From: an uncultured Roseburia sp. | GTDB taxonomy: Bacteria > Bacillota > Clostridia > Lachnospirales > Lachnospiraceae | Assembly: GCA_934292805.1 (NCBI GenBank) | Contig: CAKQXQ010000028.1 | Coordinates: 1 to 28,547 of the forward strand | Length of the DNA stretch: 28,547 nucleotides | Direction: 5' to 3' | Shown: positions 16,185 to 23,700 of the stretch, piece by piece | Layout: the number at the start of each line of letters is the position of its first letter | Position numbering within the stretch: position 1 is the stretch's first letter | Made by a program: the position numbers and the translations under genes | The notes under the pieces: generated by a model | The model's input: only the letters and a program-made list of their open reading frames with translations | Database searches by the model: none | Told to the model about the DNA's origin: nothing

Positions 16185-18035
16185 TGTACGCATGGAATTT
16201 AAAATTGCAATAACGGATACTCCTACGTCTGCAAAGACTGCTTCCCACATATTTGCCATGCCAAGTGCTCCGAGGAGCAATACCAGTGCCTTCACTGCAA
16301 GTGCAAAAACAATGTTCTGTTTTACGATCCGCAGTGTTTTTCCAGCTATTTTTACAACAGAAGCGATTTTGGTCACATCATCATCCATCAGGACAATGTC
16401 TGCGGCCTCGATCGCGGCATCTGAGCCCATACTTCCCATTGCAATTCCAATATCTGCTCTGGTAAGTACCGGAGCATCATTAATACCATCCCCGACAAAG
16501 GCAAGTCTTTCTTTCTGACTTTGAGCTTTCAGAAGTGCTTCCACCTGTTCTACCTTATCACCCGGAAGAAGCTCCGCATGTACTTCATCAATTCCAAGTG
16601 TCTGTGCTACTGCCATGGCTGCTTCCCGGCGGTCTCCGGTCAGCATTACCGTATGTCTGACACCAACACGTTTCATATCTTTGATTGCTTCTTTTGCCCC
16701 TTCTTTGATCGTGTCTGAGATGACAACCGCTCCATCAAATACACCATTTGTTGCCACATATACGACAGTTCCCATACTCTTACACGGTGTATAGAAGATG
16801 CTCTCTGATTTCATGAGTTTTTCATTTCCAAGAAGCACCGTCTTTCCATCGATCACCGCCTTAATTCCGTGACCTGCGATCTCCTCTGTGCCGGTGACCC
16901 GGTTCAGATCCAGTTCCTTTCCATATGCTTCTCGAATCGAATTTGCAATCGGATGGTTAGAATAACCTTCTCCCAACGCTGCAATTTCAACCAGCTCTTC
17001 TTTGGAGACATTTTCAGCAATCACATCTGTTACCTTAAATTCTCCCTTCGTCAGAGTGCCTGTCTTATCAAAAACAATCGTAGTCATCTCAGCGACTGCT
17101 TCCAGATAGTTGCTTCCCTTTACAAGAACACCTATTTTAGAAGCCGCACCGATTCCTCCGAAAAATCCAAGCGGAACCGAGATCACTAATGCACATGGGC
17201 AGGAGATAACAAGGAAAATACATGCTCTCTGGATCCATTCTGCCCATCCGCCGCCAAGGATCAAAGGTGGCAGTATTGCAAGGATCACTGCACCGATCGT
17301 TACAACCGGTGTATAATACCTGGCAAATCTTGTGATAAAATTCTCAACCTTAGCCTTTTTGCTGCTTGCGTTCTCAACAAGCTCCAGAATTTTGGCTACA
17401 GTAGAATCATCAAACTCTTTTGTTGTTTTAACTTTTAATGTTCCGCTTCCATTCACACATCCGCTGATGATCGCATCTCCTGCCTTGGCACTTCTTGGAA
17501 CTGACTCTCCAGTCAATGCTGCAGTGTCGATCAATGATTCGCCTTCTGTGATCACTCCGTCAAGCGGAATTCGTTCACCAGGTTTTACCACGATGATACT
17601 TCCAACTTCTACATCATCCGGATCCACCTGCTTTAATACGCCATTTTCTTCAATGTTGGCATATTCCGGACAGATATCCATCATGTCAGAAATTGACTGA
17701 CGTGATTTTCCGACAGCATATCCCTGAAACAGCTCTCCTACCTGATAGAACAGCATCACTGCCACTGCTTCGGAATATTCACCGACACCGAAAGCTCCAA
17801 ATGTAGCGATCATCATAAGAAAATTTTCATCAAACACCTGTCCATGGCTGATATTACGTGCCGCCTTGTATACAATATCATAGCCGATCACAAGATATGG
17901 GATCAAAAATATTACAAATAAAACTGCACGATTTAAATTCTGGAACATACCTGTATGTTCCAGAATCATCAGTATGACAAATAATATAAATGTAACAATG
18001 ATGCGGTAAAGCATCTTCTTCTGTTTTTTTGTCAT
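16170..18035 (-). CDS. cadA: P1B-2 type heavy-metal (Zn/Cd/Pb) efflux ATPase
   Basis: A 621-residue P-type ATPase that would export divalent soft metals across the cell membrane. Features in order: two N-terminal helices without an HMA domain; TGES at 175-178 (actuator); CPC at 279-281 in CPCALVIS, the Zn/Cd rather than Cu form; DKTGT at 323-327 with the phosphorylated Asp; HP at 361-362 in the nucleotide domain; and GDGINDAP. The last two helices match N(X)7K(X)20DxG with Asn574, Lys582 and Asp603, the P1B-2 signature. The metal-binding HMA domain is a separate protein encoded 18 bp upstream. TGAGGT precedes the ATG by 6 bases. Regulated with the CadC-like gene. The symbol is by class; zntA or ziaA would be equally fair. 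Confidence 0.92.
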   Translation of the reverse strand: MTKKQKKMLYRIIVTFILFVILMILEHTGMFQNLNRAVLFVIFLIPYLVIGYDIVYKAARNISHGQVFDENFLMMIATFGAFGVGEYSEAVAVMLFYQVGELFQGYAVGKSRQSISDMMDICPEYANIEENGVLKQVDPDDVEVGSIIVVKPGERIPLDGVITEGESLIDTAALTGESVPRSAKAGDAIISGCVNGSGTLKVKTTKEFDDSTVAKILELVENASSKKAKVENFITRFARYYTPVVTIGAVILAILPPLILGGGWAEWIQRACIFLVISCPCALVISVPLGFFGGIGAASKIGVLVKGSNYLEAVAEMTTIVFDKTGTLTKGEFKVTDVIAENVSKEELVEIAALGEGYSNHPIANSIREAYGKELDLNRVTGTEEIAGHGIKAVIDGKTVLLGNEKLMKSESIFYTPCKSMGTVVYVATNGVFDGAVVISDTIKEGAKEAIKDMKRVGVRHTVMLTGDRREAAMAVAQTLGIDEVHAELLPGDKVEQVEALLKAQSQKERLAFVGDGINDAPVLTRADIGIAMGSMGSDAAIEAADIVLMDDDVTKIASVVKIAGKTLRIVKQNIVFALAVKALVLLLGALGMANMWEAVFADVGVSVIAILNSMRTLNEK

Positions 18036-18053
18036 AAAATAACCTCAGCTAAA

Positions 18054-18272
18054 TTAAAATAAAATTTTACAATCCGGTTCAACCTTAGCACAAACAGCAA
18101 CGACTTCCTTCATAATAGCGTCAAACTTGTCATCCTCTGCATCAATGCTCATTTTCTGTGTCATAAAGCTGACGCTCGCATCGTTCACACCAGGAATTTT
18201 TTTGATCGCGTCTTCCATTTTTGCTGCACAGTTTGCACAGTCAAGATCTTCTAATTTAAATTTCTTTTTCAT
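18054..18272 (-). CDS. Free-standing HMA-domain metal-binding protein
   Basis: A 72-residue, single-domain protein with the ferredoxin-like HMA fold. The metal site is DCANCAAKM (Cys12 and Cys15), followed by KKIPGV and the strand DASVSF. An Asp right before the first Cys (DCxxC) is typical of Zn/Cd-type rather than Cu-type HMA domains (usually MxCxxC). It probably delivers metal to the adjacent ATPase, which lacks its own N-terminal HMA domain. C-terminal Cys residues (CAKVEPDC) could add ligands. GGAGG lies 5 bases before the ATG. Confidence 0.88.
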   Translation of the reverse strand: MKKKFKLEDLDCANCAAKMEDAIKKIPGVNDASVSFMTQKMSIDAEDDKFDAIMKEVVAVCAKVEPDCKILF

Positions 18273-18309
18273 GATTGATTCCTCCGTTTTTACATCATAG
18301 TAATTATTT

Positions 18310-18334
18310 ATTATATGGTGAACTTGTCACACAA
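18310..18334 (-). promoter_or_regulatory. Possible internal promoter or dyad between repressor and HMA genes
   Basis: The 73-bp gap contains TATAAT on the minus strand (18315-18310) next to an interrupted dyad GTGACAAGTTCAC (about 18319-18331). No -35 is convincing. It may be an internal promoter of the HMA-ATPase pair or a small regulatory hairpin. Confidence 0.25.
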
Positions 18335-18345
18335 TATACATGAAA

Positions 18346-18705
18346 CTATTCTTCAATATGCTCTCTTCCCTGATCGATGATCGTTCTTACATGATCGTCA
18401 GCAAGTGAGTATATCACAGATTTTCCTTCTCTTCTTCCGGTAACAAGCTTTGCCTGTTTTAATATCTTAAGCTGATGGGATATTGCTGACTGGTTCATAT
18501 TCAGCATCTCGGCAAGATCACAGACACATACATCCGATTCAAATAAAACATATAAAATCCTGATTCTTGTTGAATCACCAAATATCTTAAACAATTCAGC
18601 AAGATCATATAATTCATCTTCGTCCGGCATATGTTCACTTACCAGCTTGATTTTGTCCTCATGGATCTCACAGGCATCACAGTGTTCTACATCATTTATC
18701 GCCAA
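18346..18705 (-). CDS. cadC: ArsR/SmtB-family metal-sensing repressor (CadC/CzrA-like)
   Basis: A 119-residue winged-helix repressor that would leave DNA on binding Zn, Cd or Pb. Two metal sites are visible. The CadC-type alpha3N site is Cys9 and Cys12 near the N-terminus plus CVC (Cys60, Cys62) in the recognition region. The alpha5 site is Asp103, His105, His116 and Glu119, with the same spacing as the CzrA/SmtB alpha5 ligands. The HTH includes MNQSAISHQLKIL. I chose a TTG start at 18705, because GGAGGTG lies 8 bases before it. An upstream ATG at 18732 lies inside the operator and would encode the ribosome binding site. It heads the metal-efflux operon. Confidence 0.85.
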   Translation of the reverse strand: MAINDVEHCDACEIHEDKIKLVSEHMPDEDELYDLAELFKIFGDSTRIRILYVLFESDVCVCDLAEMLNMNQSAISHQLKILKQAKLVTGRREGKSVIYSLADDHVRTIIDQGREHIEE

Positions 18706-18720
18706 CCCTTTCACCTCCGT

Positions 18721-18744
18721 ACATATGAGCAATTGTTCATATGT
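18721..18744 (-). promoter_or_regulatory. CadC/SmtB-type operator
   Basis: A 24-bp inverted repeat: ACATATGAGCAA against TTGTTCATATGT, with one mismatch. Its core is TGAGCA-N2-TGTTCA, the shape of known ArsR/SmtB metal operators. It covers the predicted transcription start, so binding would block initiation. Confidence 0.75.
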
Positions 18745-18746
18745 TT

Positions 18747-18775
18747 ATATTAGCAGTCGTCAATTTGATTGTCAA
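18747..18775 (-). promoter_or_regulatory. SigA-type promoter of the metal-efflux operon
   Basis: Minus strand: consensus -35 TTGACA at 18775-18770, a 17-bp spacer, and -10 TAATAT at 18752-18747. The start would fall near 18740, within the operator. A strong promoter held by a repressor suits metal-induced expression. Confidence 0.75.
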
Positions 18776-18819
18776 TCATTTTTTGAAAGATTTATATCTT
18801 TTTGAAATTTTTTCTCATT

Positions 18820-20160
18820 TTATGCATTAAATATCTTCTTCTGTTTGTATACATAATAAATACTGATTAATATGGCTGAAACAAGCCATGTCACCGGATA
18901 ACAGAAAATCACCTGTTCGAGCGTTCCATGTGCTGCAATAACCATAACCCATACCATGCGGAAGGCACAAATGCCGATCATAGTGATCAGCGTTGAGACA
19001 AGTACAGCTCCCTGTGCCCTTAAAGCTCCTGAAAATACCTCAATGAATGCAAACAGCATATATGCCGGTGCAATGACATTCATCATGCGGATACCAATAT
19101 CGATCACAGCTGCATCATTGACAAATATTCCAAATAAAGTCCGCTCTGCTGTCATTAAAACAACACTTACAAAAACAGCTGAAACCAATGCCATGCCAAG
19201 ACAGATCTTCGTCCCTTTCCGGATTCGATCCCACTTACCGGCTCCATAGTTTTGTCCAACAAACGTCATGATAGAAATTCCGAATGCACTGTTGATCATC
19301 CAGAAAATAAAATCTATTTTGGAATATGCAGTCCATGCAGCCATGGTATCTACACCAAAATTATTAATAGCAACCTGGACAATAATGTTGGACACACTGT
19401 AAAGAATGGCCTCTAATCCGGCAGGAAAACCGATTCTGAAAATATTTCCAAGCATTTTCTTATAAATCCGGATTTTGGAAAGGCAAAGTTTCATTCCTTC
19501 TGTCCGATACATTAAGGTGACTGTAACCATAACAGCACTGACAGCCTGTGCGATCAGTGTGGCGATCGCTGCTCCGAGAACTCCAAGTGGGATCACAAGA
19601 ATCAGCACAAGATCCAGCACGATATTAATAACGCTGCAGATGATCAGATAATACAAAGGTCTTTTTGAATCTCCGATCGCCCTTAAAATAGCAGCTCCCA
19701 TATTATAAATAAAAATAAAAATCAACCCGGAAAAGTATACGCGGACATACAGAGTTGACTCAGCAAGAAGTTCTTTTGGTGTATTCATCCAGCGCAAAAT
19801 ATACGGTGCGAATGTAATTCCCAAAATGCCTAATACAAATCCGCCCAAAATCGAAAATGCATAAGATGTATGAAGTGATTCCTCGATCTCACGCTTCTTT
19901 CCAGCGCCAAAATACTGGGAGATGATCACCGTTGCACCTGTGGATAATCCGGTAAAGAAGCCTACCACAAGACTGATGATCTGTCCTGCTGATCCTCCGA
20001 CACTCGAGAGTGCTTCTTTTCCAACAAACTGTCCGACGATCACCGAATCGACCGTATTATATAATTGTTGAAAAAAACTTCCGACTAAAATCGGAAAGAA
20101 AAAAATAAGCAGCTGTTTCCAGATTACACCTTCTGTGATCCCATTCTTTTCTTTTGTCAT
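18820..20160 (-). CDS. MATE family efflux transporter
   Basis: About 446 residues in twelve hydrophobic segments. Family marks are FFFPILVGSFFQQLYNTVDSVIVG in helix 1 (pattern PILxG..FQQLYN.VD..VVG), the SVGGSAG helix-2 entry, GFFTGLSTGATV, AILRAIGDSKRP before helix 5, and TFVGQNYGAGKWDR before helix 9. Substrate unknown. The ATG at 20160 has GAGAGGA 8 bases before it; an in-frame GTG at 20178 lacks a site and nearly touches the preceding stop. It follows the alarmone synthetase gene by 19 bp, so the two are probably cotranscribed. I see no convincing terminator after it, only a weak A/T hairpin near 18785. Confidence 0.9.
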   Translation of the reverse strand: MTKEKNGITEGVIWKQLLIFFFPILVGSFFQQLYNTVDSVIVGQFVGKEALSSVGGSAGQIISLVVGFFTGLSTGATVIISQYFGAGKKREIEESLHTSYAFSILGGFVLGILGITFAPYILRWMNTPKELLAESTLYVRVYFSGLIFIFIYNMGAAILRAIGDSKRPLYYLIICSVINIVLDLVLILVIPLGVLGAAIATLIAQAVSAVMVTVTLMYRTEGMKLCLSKIRIYKKMLGNIFRIGFPAGLEAILYSVSNIIVQVAINNFGVDTMAAWTAYSKIDFIFWMINSAFGISIMTFVGQNYGAGKWDRIRKGTKICLGMALVSAVFVSVVLMTAERTLFGIFVNDAAVIDIGIRMMNVIAPAYMLFAFIEVFSGALRAQGAVLVSTLITMIGICAFRMVWVMVIAAHGTLEQVIFCYPVTWLVSAILISIYYVYKQKKIFNA

Positions 20161-20179
20161 CTTTTTGTTCCTCTCCACG

Positions 20180-20893
20180 TTATTCTTCTATTTTCATCTG
20201 TGCTGCTTCCATACGGTCACGGATTGCTTCCATTCTTGCATCCAGAGAAGCACTGATATTGGCACACTCGATCAGTTCATTTGCAAGATATTCCGCCTCG
20301 CTTTCCGGTATATCTTTCTTATAACGCAGCTTATGTTCCAGACTTGCCCAGAAATCCATCGCGATGGTACGAAGCTGAACCTCGACCTTCATCGGGCGTT
20401 TTTCGTTTTCCAGAAAAATCGGAACCTCAATAATCAGATGCAGGCTCCGGTATCCTCCCGGCTTTGGATTCTTAATATAATCCTTGCGTTCGATCAGTTT
20501 CACATCGTCCTGCTGTAACAGACAGTCCGCTAACATATAAATATCTTCCTGAAAAGAACAGATCACGCGTACGCCTGCAATATCATTAATATTTTGCTCA
20601 ATGGATTCTAATGAAAATGGGATCTGTTTCCGTTTCACTTTCTTTAATATACTGTCAAATGATTTCACTCTTGATTTGATCGATTCAATCGGATTTCTGT
20701 CATACCGGAGTGAAAACTGTTCATTTAGTACATTGAACTTTGTTTCTACTTCCATTATGGCACAACGGTAATATGCCATCAGACTTTCGATCGGTGCAAA
20801 ATTTTCCTGTACTTTATCCATAAACTCATCGGATAACACCGTATCCATGATAATTTCTTCTTTTGCCTGTTTTATAAATCTTTCGATCAGCAT
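20180..20893 (-). CDS. relQ: Small alarmone synthetase, RelQ/YjbM (SasB) type
   Basis: A 237-residue single-domain (p)ppGpp synthetase: transfers pyrophosphate from ATP to GTP or GDP. There is no HD hydrolase domain and no TGS/ACT regulatory region, so it is a SAS rather than Rel. RelA/SpoT-domain motifs are RYDRNPIESIKSRVKS near 63-77, DIAGVRVICSF at 104-114, the GYRSLH loop at 147-152, EVQLRT at 171-176 and SLEHKLRYK near 184-192. A helical C-terminus (about 195-237) is expected for tetramer assembly in RelQ. GAGGAG lies 9 bases before the first ATG; an internal ATG at 20848 has a poorer site. The MATE gene follows by 19 bp. Confidence 0.9.
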   Translation of the reverse strand: MLIERFIKQAKEEIIMDTVLSDEFMDKVQENFAPIESLMAYYRCAIMEVETKFNVLNEQFSLRYDRNPIESIKSRVKSFDSILKKVKRKQIPFSLESIEQNINDIAGVRVICSFQEDIYMLADCLLQQDDVKLIERKDYIKNPKPGGYRSLHLIIEVPIFLENEKRPMKVEVQLRTIAMDFWASLEHKLRYKKDIPESEAEYLANELIECANISASLDARMEAIRDRMEAAQMKIEE

Positions 20894-20950
20894 CTATATA
20901 AACTCCTCTTTTTCTTTTAATATTCAAGTCGAATGTGCTACAGTCTTTTC

Positions 20951-20979
20951 ATTATAGGATGTTTTCACTTTTTTTACAA
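20951..20979 (-). promoter_or_regulatory. SigA-type promoter of relQ-MATE
   Basis: Minus strand: -35 TTGTAA at 20979-20974, a 17-bp spacer, and a consensus -10 TATAAT at 20956-20951. The predicted start is near 20944, giving a leader of about 50 bases. Confidence 0.65.
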
Positions 20980-20994
20980 GGACAATCGTATCTC

Positions 20995-21010
20995 ATGGAA
21001 ACGTTTCCAT
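20995..21010. promoter_or_regulatory. Perfect palindromic cre-like site
   Basis: ATGGAAACGTTTCCAT is a perfect 16-bp palindrome matching the CcpA catabolite-responsive element. It is centred about 58 bp upstream of the predicted relQ start, a position where CcpA activates in B. subtilis (for example ackA). It is also just beyond the malQ terminator, so a role in maltose regulation through the adjacent LacI-family protein is an alternative. Confidence 0.65.
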
Positions 21011-21017
21011 TACATCA

Positions 21018-21066
21018 AAAATCCCTTATTTTATCTCTGCAGTAATCTGCAAAAATAAAATAAGGG
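21018..21066 (-). terminator. Rho-independent terminator after malQ
   Basis: Arms CCCTTATTTTAT (21023-21034 on the plus strand) and ATAAAATAAGGG (21055-21066) pair perfectly over 12 bp, with a small nested TGCAG/CTGCA stem inside the loop. On the minus strand ATTTTTG follows. It lies 14 bases after the malQ stop and ends the maltodextrin operon. Confidence 0.8.
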
Positions 21067-21079
21067 AACCGTTTTTTAT

Positions 21080-22567
21080 TTATTCGTCTTTTCTGACACG
21101 TCCATACATTTCCATGTATTTATAAAGCCGCTTTGCAAGACTGCTGTTAATCTGGTCTGCAGTCGCTCTCCACTGCCAGTTACCACCTAATGTGGACGGT
21201 GTATTCATACGTCCTTTGGAATCAATACCGATTAGATCCTGCATCGGGACAATGGCGAGATCGCCAACCGAAGCCCATGCTCCACGCATCATGCCCCAGT
21301 TATAACCCTCTTCTTTGGTTAAATTCAAATAATCTTTTGCAAATTTCACACTTGCCTTCGGAGCTGTTTTCATCCATCCTAAAATGGTGTCATTATCGTG
21401 TGTTCCGGTATATACAACACAATGCTTCGGATAATTGTGAGGCAGATAATCACTTCCCTCTCTGGAATCAAATGCGAACTGAACAACCTTCATTCCAGGG
21501 AATCCGGAGTCTTTTACCAGTTTCATAACGGATGGGGTCAGATATCCAAGATCCTCAACAATAATATTTAATTTGCCAAGCTTTCTCTCCAAAGTATGGA
21601 ACAGATCCATTCCAGGACCCTCTCTCCATTCTCCGTTACGTGCTGTCTTATCCTTTCCCGGAATCGCATAATAAGAATCAAATCCGCGGAAATGGTCGAT
21701 ACGGACAATATCATAAAGTTTTGACATTGCCTTTACTCGTCTTGTCCACCATGTATAGTCATCTTGTTTCATTACATCCCAACGGAACAGCGGATTGCCC
21801 CAAAGCTGTCCATCTTCAGAAAACGCATCCGGAGGGCATCCTGCAACATCGATCGGATCAAGATTTTCATCCAGATAAAACTGTGATGGGTTCGCCCATA
21901 CATCTGCCGAATCACCGGCAACGTAGATTGGAACATCACCGATAATCTCAATTCCTTTTTCATTCACGTATTTCTTTAATGACCACCATTGCTTGAAAAA
22001 CAGATACTGGAGCATTTTATAAAACGTGATATCTTCGGCATAAGTTTCCTTTGCTTCCAGAAGAGCTTTTTCCTCTCTTGTCTTTAATTCTTTTTCCCAT
22101 TCAAACCATGCAATTCCGCCATGTGCATCTTTTAATGCCATAAACAGAGCATAATCATCCAGCCATTCTGCCTCTTCCTGGCAAAAAGAATCAAAATCAT
22201 CCGGTAAATTTTTCATAAACCGTTCATAGGCTTTCTTTAACAGTGCATATCGTGAAACATACATTGTGCCATAATCAACAGAATGCGGATCCCGTCCCCA
22301 TGAAAACGACTCACACTCTGATTTTTTTAATAATTTATCTTTGCACAGGATCTCAAGATCTATAAAATAAGGATTTCCTGCAAAGCTTGAAAATGACTGG
22401 TATGGCGAATCGCCATAGCTCGTCGGACAAATTGGAAGTATCTGCCAGTATTTCTGTCCCGACTTGTCAAGAAAATCAACAAACTTTCTTGCTTCCTTTC
22501 CCATTGTACCAATTCCATATGGAGATGGCAGGGATGAAATGTGCATTAACACACCGCTGCTTCTCAT
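21080..22567 (-). CDS. malQ: 4-alpha-glucanotransferase (amylomaltase, GH77)
   Basis: A 495-residue cytoplasmic enzyme that disproportionates maltodextrins, releasing glucose and longer chains. The length is that of the short bacterial GH77 form. The N-terminus SGVLMHISSLPSPYGIGTMG is diagnostic. Catalytic elements are VRIDHFRGF with the nucleophile Asp, IVEDLG with the acid/base Glu, and GTHDNDT with the third Asp. AGGAGG lies about 8 bases before the ATG. It is 35 bp downstream of the LacI-family gene and is the last gene of the maltodextrin operon, followed by a terminator. It processes what the ABC importer brings in. Confidence 0.95.
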   Translation of the reverse strand: MRSSGVLMHISSLPSPYGIGTMGKEARKFVDFLDKSGQKYWQILPICPTSYGDSPYQSFSSFAGNPYFIDLEILCKDKLLKKSECESFSWGRDPHSVDYGTMYVSRYALLKKAYERFMKNLPDDFDSFCQEEAEWLDDYALFMALKDAHGGIAWFEWEKELKTREEKALLEAKETYAEDITFYKMLQYLFFKQWWSLKKYVNEKGIEIIGDVPIYVAGDSADVWANPSQFYLDENLDPIDVAGCPPDAFSEDGQLWGNPLFRWDVMKQDDYTWWTRRVKAMSKLYDIVRIDHFRGFDSYYAIPGKDKTARNGEWREGPGMDLFHTLERKLGKLNIIVEDLGYLTPSVMKLVKDSGFPGMKVVQFAFDSREGSDYLPHNYPKHCVVYTGTHDNDTILGWMKTAPKASVKFAKDYLNLTKEEGYNWGMMRGAWASVGDLAIVPMQDLIGIDSKGRMNTPSTLGGNWQWRATADQINSSLAKRLYKYMEMYGRVRKDE

Positions 22568-22602
22568 AACAAAACTTCCTCCTATTTTGAGTTCAAAAAC
22601 TC

Positions 22603-23613
22603 CTATTTCAAATTCCTGATACTCTCTCCACTTCCGAATTCAAAAGGAACCACTTCATAAACAGGTTCTTTTTTCAATTCGATCTGTCCAAATAGTATCT
22701 CTACGCTTCGAACGGCCAGTGTCTTATACTGCTGCCGGATCGTAGCAAGTTTTGGATTATAGAATTCCGCTAAATCTGTTCCATCAAATCCTATGACAGA
22801 AATATCTTCCGGTATACGATAATCCAAATCACGGAGTGCCCGGATCGCACCGATCGCCATCACATCCGACATTGCAAATACTGCTGTCAGATCTGGGTAC
22901 TTTCCGATCAGACGCTTCATAGCACGATATGCACTGTCAAATGAAAATCTTGCTTTTTCATAGCAGACATCCAGATTCATCTCCACATGATGTTCCGCAA
23001 AGCTTTCCTTACAGCCCAGGTAACGTTGATGACTGGTGTATGATTTAATCGGGTCACCGCCAATAATCCCTATCTTATTATGCCCAGCCGCAAATAATGC
23101 ATCGACAGCACATTTTCCTGCTTCAATATCATCCGTTGCCACACTGGAAAGATTTTCGAACGGAAGAATATTTGCCTGATTCGTGATCAATACACCAGGA
23201 ACATCTACTTTTGCAAAATCCTGCCTGAAAAAGTCCGGATTTCCTCCCAAGAAGAGAAGTCCAAGCGGCTTTCGCTCCCTGCAAAGCTGCAACGCCTGCT
23301 CCACTTCATTATCATCCTCATCAATATAAGTAACAACAAGTGTATACTCGGTTTTCGATATCATCCGCTGGATTTCCTCTACAATATTTGAAAACAGCAT
23401 ATTTGAAATACCTTTGACCAACACTCCGATAATCTTTGTATTACTCTGTTTTAAATGCTTTGCATTATTATTCGGAACAAAATGGAACTTCTCCACTGTC
23501 TCTTCGATTTTCTTCTTTGCATCCGGACTGACATCACTTCTATGATTCAGAACTCTGGAAACCGTACTGATAGAATATCCTGATTCTCTGGCTATATCCT
23601 TTATCGTTACCAT
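22603..23613 (-). CDS. LacI-family transcriptional regulator (MalR-like)
   Basis: A 336-residue repressor with an N-terminal HTH at 1-50 (TIKDIARESGYSISTVSRVLN, the standard LacI motif) and a hinge helix near 50-60. A periplasmic-binding-like sugar domain follows, with NNAKHL, IIGVLVKGISNMLF and the C-terminal VIGFDGTDLAEF segment. The effector is presumably maltose or a maltodextrin, by context with malQ and the binding-protein importer; this is inferred. It lies 87 bp after the second permease gene and 35 bp before malQ. The gap upstream has TATAAT-like runs and a TATCGATA palindrome at 23646-23653, so it may also have its own promoter. Likely target: the operator array near 26990-27032. 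Confidence 0.9.
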   Translation of the reverse strand: MVTIKDIARESGYSISTVSRVLNHRSDVSPDAKKKIEETVEKFHFVPNNNAKHLKQSNTKIIGVLVKGISNMLFSNIVEEIQRMISKTEYTLVVTYIDEDDNEVEQALQLCRERKPLGLLFLGGNPDFFRQDFAKVDVPGVLITNQANILPFENLSSVATDDIEAGKCAVDALFAAGHNKIGIIGGDPIKSYTSHQRYLGCKESFAEHHVEMNLDVCYEKARFSFDSAYRAMKRLIGKYPDLTAVFAMSDVMAIGAIRALRDLDYRIPEDISVIGFDGTDLAEFYNPKLATIRQQYKTLAVRSVEILFGQIELKKEPVYEVVPFEFGSGESIRNLK

Positions 23614-23700
23614 AAATTCTTCCTGCCTATTATTTATTCGTAAAGTATCGATATATTATATTGCAAAATAATACAGATTTTTACATTCTTTACTATAATA

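Noticed and set aside
18780..18819. A/T hairpin (AAAGAT/ATCTTT) as terminator of the third MATE gene
   Set aside because: The stem is only 6 bp and all but two pairs are A/T, and on the minus strand it is not followed by a T run.
23640..23700. TATCGATA palindrome and TATAAT-like runs as a lacI promoter with autoregulatory operator
   Set aside because: The palindrome is 8 bp, unlike the half-sites near 27000, and no good -35 was found. Noted only in the regulator entry.
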